The position numbers and the translations under genes were made by a program. A DNA stretch of 9,648 nucleotides, taken from assembly GCA_046724665.1 (NCBI GenBank), contig JBKOWZ010000314.1, forward strand, positions 1 to 9,648, given 5' to 3'. The notes below the pieces were generated by a model that saw only the letters and a program-made list of their open reading frames with translations, was not told the DNA's origin and made no database searches. Positions 5,160 to 9,648 of this stretch are shown in pieces. Position 1 is the first letter of the stretch. The number at the start of each line of letters is the position of its first letter. The stretch is from Actinocrinis sp046724665. Its GTDB lineage: Bacteria; Actinomycetota; Actinomycetes; Streptomycetales; Catenulisporaceae.

Positions 5160-7044
5160 AGCGGCCGATCATCGAGCCGATCACGCCGAGCAGCTCGTCC
5201 ACCTCGACCGGCTTGACCACGTGCTCGTCGGCGCCGGCGGCCAGGCTGCGCTCCCGGTCGCCGCGCATCGCCTTCGCGGTGACCGCGATGATCGGCAGGT
5301 CGGCGAACTGCTCCTGGCTGCGGATGTACTCGATGGCCGAGTAGCCGTCCATGCCGGGCATCATCAGGTCCATCAGCACCAGCCTGATGTCCGGGTTGGC
5401 CAGCAGCGTCTCGATGCCCTGGCGGCCGTTGTCGGCGTGCACGACGGACAGGCCGTGCAGCTCCAGCATGCTGGTCATGGCGAAGACGTTGCGCACGTCG
5501 TCGTCCACGACCAGGACCTTCTCGCCGTCGAAGCGCACGGCCGACTGGCTCTGCCCGGCGGCCAGCGACCGCTCGGCGGACGAGAGCGGCCGCGCGGTGA
5601 GCAGTTGCAGGGTGATCCGCTCGACGGCCTGCGCGCTCGAGCCGACGACCTCGATCCGCGGCGCGTCGCCGACCGCGGCCTCCAGCCGCGCCGCGGTCCC
5701 GCTGCCCGCGCCGGGCTGGTAGGCCAGCACCGGAACCGCCGGGGCGTAGCGGCCGACCGTCGTGAGCAGCGCCTGCACCTGTGCCTGCGGCGTGGCCAGG
5801 TTGACCAGTACGCCGACGACCTCGCGGCGGTTGAGCACCTGCTCGATCTCTTCCGACGAACCGTCGGTCGCCGTCAGCAGCTCGACCCGGTTGCGCATCC
5901 CGGCGAGGCCGTCCAGCGCGGTGCGCGCGGCGTGCTGCATCGCCTGCGCCCGGCGCGGCTCGACGACCAGCAGGACGCGCGGCGCCGGCGCCTGCTGGCC
6001 GAGGCCATAGTCCTCGTCCCGGTCCTCGCCGGGCGCGGCGGCCCGGTCGGCGGCGGCGCCCGAATCCGCGGCGATCGGCAGGGTCAGCGTGAACGTGCTG
6101 CCCTGTCCCGGCGCGCTGGCCACGGTCAGGCCGCCGCCGAGCAGCCGGGCCAGCTCGCGGCTGATCGAGAGCCCGAGGCCGGTGCCGACCAGCCGCTGGC
6201 CGGCGAAGCCGTCGCCGTGCTGGAACGGGTCGAAGACGGACTGCTGCCGGTCCGCGGCGATGCCGATCCCGGTGTCCCGCACGTCGAAGCGCAGCAGCCC
6301 GCGCGCGTCCGGGTCGCGGTAGACAGCCAGCGTGACCGAGCCGTGCTCGGTGAACTTCACCGCGTTGGACAGCAGGTTGCGCAGGATCTGCCGGAGCCGG
6401 TGCTCGTCGGTCGCGACGGTGTCCGGAACGTCGTCGGCGACCTGCACGCCCAGCTCGAGGCCCTTCTCGGCGGCCTGTTGCCGGAACGCGGACTCGGCGT
6501 CGGCGACCAGTCCGGCGAGGCCGACCCGGTCGGTGCGCACCTCGAGCCGGCCGCTTTCCACCTTCGACAGGTCGAGCAGGTCGTTGGTCAGGTGCAGCAG
6601 GTCCTGCGCCGCGCCGTGGATGGTGCGCGCGAAGTCCACCTGGCGCGCGGTGAGGTTGCCCTCGGCGTTGGCGGCCAGCAGCTTGGCCAGGATCAGCAGG
6701 CTGCTGAGCGGGCTGCGCAGCTCCTGCGAGATGTTCGCCAGGAACTCGGCCTTGGCCCGTGACGCCTGCGCGAGCTGCTGGTCGCGCTCCCGCAGGCTGA
6801 GGCCGGCCTGCTCGAGCTGCCCGAGCTGGATGACCACGTCCGGCGCGTCGCCGTTCAGCGTGGACGGCCCGGCCACCTGTGCGGCCAGCGCCTGGCTGCG
6901 CTCGGCGAGGAGGTCGAACAGCGCGCCGATCTCGGCCAGTTCGTCGTCGCCCGAGACCGCGGCGCGCGCGCCCAGGTCTCCGTCGCGCACCGCCCGCATC
7001 GCGGCGAGCAGCCGCGAGAGCCGCGGATCGGGCACCACTGACAA
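5158..7044 (-). CDS. Soluble hybrid histidine-kinase-like protein (HAMP-HisKA-HATPase-pseudoreceiver-receiver) lacking the H-box histidine
   Basis: A 628-residue protein with no membrane segment. In order: a HAMP-like region (about 9-55); a short coiled coil (about 75-100); the dimerisation/H-box region (about 97-165); the HATPase domain (about 205-325) with N box LRNLLSNAVKFT (221-232), G1 DTGIGI (257-262) and G2 GTGLGLSIS (287-295); a receiver-like region (about 355-480); and a C-terminal receiver (about 507-626) with acidic pocket VDDD (513-516), Asp559 in LMDLMMPGMDG, Thr589 and Lys611. The H-box reads FLANISQELRSPLSSL (101-116): Gln107 stands where the phosphorylated His is expected (codon CAG, 6724-6726). 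The middle receiver has Asn415 in place of the phospho-accepting Asp. Classical autophosphorylation is therefore not expected. The TTG at 7044 is preferred because GGGAGGT (7051-7057) lies 7 nt upstream. In-frame GTGs at 7038 and 7035 or an ATG at 7089 are alternatives. It is convergent with the phosphatase gene. Confidence 0.9.
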   Translation of the reverse strand: MSVVPDPRLSRLLAAMRAVRDGDLGARAAVSGDDELAEIGALFDLLAERSQALAAQVAGPSTLNGDAPDVVIQLGQLEQAGLSLRERDQQLAQASRAKAEFLANISQELRSPLSSLLILAKLLAANAEGNLTARQVDFARTIHGAAQDLLHLTNDLLDLSKVESGRLEVRTDRVGLAGLVADAESAFRQQAAEKGLELGVQVADDVPDTVATDEHRLRQILRNLLSNAVKFTEHGSVTLAVYRDPDARGLLRFDVRDTGIGIAADRQQSVFDPFQHGDGFAGQRLVGTGLGLSISRELARLLGGGLTVASAPGQGSTFTLTLPIAADSGAAADRAAAPGEDRDEDYGLGQQAPAPRVLLVVEPRRAQAMQHAARTALDGLAGMRNRVELLTATDGSSEEIEQVLNRREVVGVLVNLATPQAQVQALLTTVGRYAPAVPVLAYQPGAGSGTAARLEAAVGDAPRIEVVGSSAQAVERITLQLLTARPLSSAERSLAAGQSQSAVRFDGEKVLVVDDDVRNVFAMTSMLELHGLSVVHADNGRQGIETLLANPDIRLVLMDLMMPGMDGYSAIEYIRSQEQFADLPIIAVTAKAMRGDRERSLAAGADEHVVKPVEVDELLGVIGSMIGR

Positions 7045-7050
7045 GGTTCT

Positions 7051-7057
7051 ACCTCCC
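7051..7057 (-). promoter_or_regulatory. Shine-Dalgarno sequence that decides the hybrid kinase start
   Basis: The minus strand reads GGGAGGT, 7 nt before the TTG at 7044 and 13 nt before the GTG at 7038. The in-frame ATG at 7089 has no such site, so the shorter protein is favoured. A -10-like TATAGT on the same strand (7069-7064) could place the transcript start just ahead of this site. Its -35 is poor. Confidence 0.55.
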
Positions 7058-7100
7058 GATCGCACTATATCGGCCTGCCAGGCGCCCATAGCCGCCGGGG

Positions 7101-7116
7101 AAACCAGGTTGAAACC
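7101..7116. repeat. AACC/GGTT alternating half-sites in the divergent promoter region
   Basis: The 16 bp contain AAACC (7101-7105), GGTT (7107-7110) and AAACC (7112-7116). This forms overlapping inverted repeats plus a direct repeat of AAACC at 11-bp spacing, about one helical turn. They lie 10 bp upstream of the permease -35 box, where an operator or activator site could be. No known regulator consensus is recognised. Confidence 0.3.
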
Positions 7117-7125
7117 CTCGGGTAA

Positions 7126-7154
7126 CTGACATACCAAGGCTTGCGCCTGATAGT
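7126..7154 (+). promoter_or_regulatory. Promoter of the cytosine permease operon, probably giving a leaderless mRNA
   Basis: CTGACA (7126-7131, five of six to the -35 consensus), exactly 17 nt, then GATAGT (7149-7154, four of six to the -10 consensus). The expected transcription start, 7 or 8 nt after the -10, falls on or next to the A of the ATG at 7162. No Shine-Dalgarno is present before that ATG, which fits leaderless translation, common in actinobacteria. Confidence 0.55.
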
Positions 7155-7161
7155 GATTCCC

Positions 7162-8634
7162 ATGACCACGACCCCGCCCACAGCAGTCCCCGCGTCGGCC
7201 GAGCCGGAGCAGATCGCGGCGTACGGCGACCACGTCCTCGCCGTCGAGCCGACCGGCGCCGAACCGGTTCCCGCCGAGGCCAGGCACGGCAGCGCGCTCC
7301 AGCTGCTGTGGACCTGGACCTCGCCGAACATGGAGTTCGCCACGGTCTTCATCGGCGTGCTCGCGGTCGGCGTGTTCGGCCTCGGATTCTGGCCGGCGGT
7401 GCTGGCGCTGGTCCTCGGCACCGGCCTCGGCACGGCGGCGCTCGCCTTCCTCGGCCTGGCCGGGCCGCGCTTCGGCGTGCCGCAGATGGTCGCCGGGCGC
7501 AGCGCGTTCGGCTTCCGCGGCAACGTGCTGCCCGCCGGGCTCAATGCACTGACGGCCGGCATCGGCTGGTTCGCGGTCAACAGCGTCAGCGCCGCGTACG
7601 CCCTCAACACCCTGCTGGACTGGCCGCTGCTGCTGTGCCTGTTCATCGTGGTCGTGCTCCAGGTCTCCATCGCCTACTTCGGCCACAACTTCATCCACAC
7701 CGCGGAGCGCTACGTCTTCCCGGTGCTGACGGTGATCTTCATCGGCGCGTCGATAGTCATCCTCACCAAGTCGCACCCAAGCGCCGCGACCGGTGCGCAT
7801 GCCTTCCCCGGTGCGTTCTGGCTGACCGCCGGCGCGGCGTTCGGTTACGCCGCCGGCTGGACGCCGTACAGCTCGGATTACACGCGCTACCTGCCGAAGG
7901 GCACGGCCAAGTGGCAGGTCGCGCTGTGGCCGGGACTCGGGGTGTTCCTCTCGTGCGTCGGCCTCGGGATCGTCGGCGCTGCCTCGGCGACGGTCGCCAT
8001 CCCGGCGGACACGGCCGGGAAGCTCTCGCTGACCGCCGCCTTCACCTACAGCCTGCCGACCTGGCTGGCCAACTTCACCCTGCTGGCGATCGCGATCGGC
8101 GGCATCGCGGCGAACGCGCTGAACATCTACTCCGGCGCGCTGTCCTTCGTGGCGATGGGGATCAAGCTACCCGCGGCCGTGCGCCGGGCCACGGTCGCAC
8201 TGTTCTTCGGCGTCGCGGGCACCGCGGTCGCCTGGAGCGGCCTTGACGACTCGGCCGGCAAGTACGAGAACTTCCTGCTGGTGATCACGTACTGGATCGG
8301 GCCGTGGCTGGCCGTGGTGTTCGCCGACCGGCTGCTGCGCCGCGGCCAGTCCGACGCGCTGATCGGCGGCCTGCTCCAGGACACCGGCTACCGGCTCTGG
8401 GCCGGGCCGCTCGCGATGGCCGCGGGCACGGGCCTCGGCGTGTGGCTGTTCTCCAACCAGACCGAGTACGTCGGCGTCGTGCCCAGGCACGTGCCGGGCA
8501 TCGGCGACCTGGCGTTCGCGGCCGGCTTCGTGATCACCGGCGTGCTGTACCTCGTGCTGCGACGAGTCCCCGGGCTCCGCCCCGCCACCGACCGCGCCGC
8601 CGCCGTAGACGACGTTGCACCGGCCTTTCCGTAG
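7162..8634 (+). CDS. NCS1-family cytosine/purine permease (Fcy2/CodB-like)
   Basis: A 490-residue integral membrane transporter of the nucleobase:cation symporter-1 family, likely importing cytosine or related nucleobases. A hydrophilic N-terminus (1-45) is followed by about 12 hydrophobic segments and a short polar tail. Family landmarks are GVPQMVAGRSAFGFRGN (105-121), GIGWFAVN (133-140), GYAAGWTPYSSDYTRYLP (228-245) and NALNIYSGALS (318-328). These regions contribute to substrate and ion binding in NCS1 transporters. The ATG at 7162 is chosen because a promoter places the transcript start there. A TTG at 7141 would add seven residues and lies upstream of the predicted transcript start. The next gene, 16 bp downstream, is a cytosine deaminase, which supports cytosine as substrate. 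The family is certain. Exact substrate range (cytosine, 5-methylcytosine, adenine, hypoxanthine) is inferred. Confidence 0.92.
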   Translation: MTTTPPTAVPASAEPEQIAAYGDHVLAVEPTGAEPVPAEARHGSALQLLWTWTSPNMEFATVFIGVLAVGVFGLGFWPAVLALVLGTGLGTAALAFLGLAGPRFGVPQMVAGRSAFGFRGNVLPAGLNALTAGIGWFAVNSVSAAYALNTLLDWPLLLCLFIVVVLQVSIAYFGHNFIHTAERYVFPVLTVIFIGASIVILTKSHPSAATGAHAFPGAFWLTAGAAFGYAAGWTPYSSDYTRYLPKGTAKWQVALWPGLGVFLSCVGLGIVGAASATVAIPADTAGKLSLTAAFTYSLPTWLANFTLLAIAIGGIAANALNIYSGALSFVAMGIKLPAAVRRATVALFFGVAGTAVAWSGLDDSAGKYENFLLVITYWIGPWLAVVFADRLLRRGQSDALIGGLLQDTGYRLWAGPLAMAAGTGLGVWLFSNQTEYVGVVPRHVPGIGDLAFAAGFVITGVLYLVLRRVPGLRPATDRAAAVDDVAPAFP

Positions 8635-8650
8635 CCGCGAGAGTGGAGGC

Positions 8651-9118
8651 ATGACGACGGACAACGGTGACACCGGTGTGACGAGCCTGCTCGCGGTCGC
8701 GCTGGACGAGGCGCGCGCGGGGCTGGCCGAGGGCGGCATCCCGATCGGCGCGGCCCTGTTCGGCCCGAACGGCGAGCTGCTCGGCCGCGGCCACAACCGG
8801 CGAGTCCAGGACGGAGATCCGTCCATGCACGCCGAGACCGCCGCGTTCCGCGCCGCCGGCCGGTTGCGCGACTACCGGCACACCACGATGGTCACCACCC
8901 TCTCGCCCTGCTGGTACTGCTCCGGCCTGGTGCGCCAGTTCGGCATCGGCCACGTCGTCGTCGGCGAGTCGGAGACCTTCCACGGCGGCCACGAGTGGCT
9001 GGCCGAGCACGGTGTGCGGGTGACCCTGCTGGACGACGGTGCGTGCAAGGCCCTGATGCGCGAGTTCATCGCGGCGCGGCCCGAGCTCTGGTTCGAGGAC
9101 ATCGGCCACGTCGAGTAG
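8651..9118 (+). CDS. Zinc-dependent cytosine deaminase of the yeast Fcy1 type
   Basis: A 155-residue CDA-fold deaminase, close to the 158 residues of yeast Fcy1. It is expected to convert cytosine to uracil plus ammonia for pyrimidine salvage. Zinc ligands are His60 in SMHAE and Cys87 and Cys90 in SPCWYC. Glu62 is the proton shuttle. Asn49 in GRGHNRR and the C-terminal WFEDIG (147-152) match the Fcy1 substrate-binding Asn51 and Asp155 regions as I recall them, which argues for a free-base cytosine deaminase rather than a TadA tRNA deaminase. It is unrelated to the amidohydrolase CodA of E. coli. The ATG at 8651 is only 1 nt from GGAGG (8645-8649). A weaker GAGAG (8639-8643) at 7 nt, or coupling with the permease stop 16 bp upstream, may drive initiation. 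A GTG at 8678 is an unlikely alternative. Confidence 0.9.
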   Translation: MTTDNGDTGVTSLLAVALDEARAGLAEGGIPIGAALFGPNGELLGRGHNRRVQDGDPSMHAETAAFRAAGRLRDYRHTTMVTTLSPCWYCSGLVRQFGIGHVVVGESETFHGGHEWLAEHGVRVTLLDDGACKALMREFIAARPELWFEDIGHVE

Positions 9119-9164
9119 CCGGGGCGACCGGCAGACCCGACGAAAGCCGCCCGACGGAAAACGA

Positions 9165-9195
9165 GGGTGGGGCCGTCCCCACCACGGCCCCACCC
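9165..9195 (+). terminator. Hairpin terminator after the cytosine deaminase
   Basis: A perfect 12-bp stem, GGGTGGGGCCGT (9165-9176) with ACGGCCCCACCC (9184-9195), around a 7-nt loop, 46 bp after the deaminase stop. There is no U-tract after it. It lies between convergent genes (deaminase plus, hypothetical gene minus) and could act for both. The rest of the 158-bp gap (9119-9276) shows no other feature. Confidence 0.72.
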
Positions 9196-9276
9196 GGTTC
9201 GCGGCGCGGCCTGCCGGTCGCGCTCCCCGCCCTCCTGCTCCCGTTCTCCGGATCCTGCTTCCTGAGCTGCTGATCG

Positions 9277-9627
9277 TCAGTCGGGCAGGTTCACCGCCGC
9301 CGCGGTCAGCTGGTCGTACGCGGCGACGATCGCCAGTGCCCGCTTGGGCACGGTGATCTCGTGGTCGTATGAGCACCGCAGCAGGTAGCGCGCGAGCGCC
9401 GTGTGCCACTCCCAGGCGTGGCGGCGGTATTCGCCGTCGCCTGACATGCCGGGGCAGAACGCGCGCAGGTTCCCGGTCAGCCAGTTGAGGGCGGCCAGTG
9501 CCGCGTCGGTGCCGTCGCCGGCGGCGCTCGCCTCGCCGTCGTTCGCGCCGGTCGCGGCGCTCGCGCTCGCGCCGTTCGCGAGGGCGTAGGCCGCGGCCGC
9601 CTTGGCGGCCAGGCGCGGTTCGGGCAT
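9277..9627 (-). CDS. Unrecognised Ala-rich protein, possibly truncated by the right edge
   Basis: I do not recognise this gene. From the ATG at 9627 it encodes 116 residues. The first half (1-48) is low-complexity Ala/Gly/Ser/Asp, and the second half is a likely helical region with GDGEYRRHAWEWHTALARYL (63-82), RCSYDHEITVPKRA (84-97) and a short C-terminal helix. There is no signal peptide, membrane segment or metal motif (two isolated Cys, 58 and 85). The ATG lacks a Shine-Dalgarno, and the frame remains open upstream to the window edge (residues DPDGAAS), so the true start may lie outside. It is convergent with the cytosine deaminase gene and has no evident functional link to it. Confidence 0.6.
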   Translation of the reverse strand: MPEPRLAAKAAAAYALANGASASAATGANDGEASAAGDGTDAALAALNWLTGNLRAFCPGMSGDGEYRRHAWEWHTALARYLLRCSYDHEITVPKRALAIVAAYDQLTAAAVNLPD

Positions 9628-9648
9628 CGAGGCCGCGCCGTCGGGGTC

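Noticed and set aside
3794..5344. 516-codon plus-strand open frame overlapping the phosphatase and the kinase end
   Set aside because: It is an Arg/Ala/Gly-rich out-of-frame shadow of the phosphatase gene that runs through the terminator.
7090..7800. N-terminal extension of the hybrid kinase frame to a start at 7800
   Set aside because: The extra 237 residues are low-complexity Arg/Glu/Ala, lie antisense to the permease gene, and cross the permease promoter. GGGAGGT at 7051-7057 supports a start at 7044.
8995..9273. Plus-strand 92-codon open frame after the deaminase
   Set aside because: Its first part is out of frame inside the deaminase and it runs through the terminator hairpin. There is no ribosome binding site or recognisable motif.

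Overview
The window is very GC-rich DNA with strong third-position G/C bias, G-rich Shine-Dalgarno sequences, and GTG/TTG as well as ATG starts. The protein families are typical of actinomycetes: a UsfX/SigF-type sigma operon, a SpoIIE-type phosphatase, an ANTAR domain and an NCS1 permease. I infer a filamentous-type actinobacterium chromosome (Streptomyces/Catenulispora-like). The genus cannot be fixed from the sequence alone. I see no insertion sequence, CRISPR array, tRNA or rRNA.

Left and centre (1-7044) hold a signalling cluster. A minus-strand gene leaves the left edge (starts at 103). Divergent from it are a STAS anti-anti-sigma factor (400-738), a UsfX/RsbW-like anti-sigma factor (831-1256) and a SigB/SigF-family sigma factor (1256-2101). 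The last two overlap by one base (TGATG). Convergent with the sigma gene, and sharing a hairpin terminator with it, is a second RsbW-like ATPase (2123-2527, minus). Divergent from that ATPase is an 801-residue PP2C/SpoIIE phosphatase with ANTAR, GAF and two PAS regions (2721-5126). It runs convergently, through another shared hairpin, into a soluble hybrid histidine-kinase-like protein (5158-7044, minus). Together these give nearly all parts of a partner-switching stress circuit: sigma factor, inhibitor, antagonist, a second kinase/inhibitor, an activating phosphatase with sensor domains, and a two-component-like sensor.

The most notable observation is in the hybrid kinase. Its H-box reads SQELRSP, so the phospho-accepting histidine is a glutamine. 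Its central receiver-like domain has Asn where the phospho-accepting Asp would be. Its ATP-binding boxes and C-terminal receiver look intact. It may therefore work as a pseudokinase or scaffold, or be phosphorylated by a partner.

Right part (7162-9118) is a two-gene pyrimidine salvage unit: an NCS1 cytosine/purine permease followed 16 bp later by a small zinc-dependent cytosine deaminase of the yeast Fcy1 type. It ends at a strong hairpin terminator. The permease appears to be translated from a leaderless mRNA driven by a good -35/-10 promoter. At the right edge is an unrecognised minus-strand gene encoding an Ala-rich protein (9277-9627), possibly truncated by the window.
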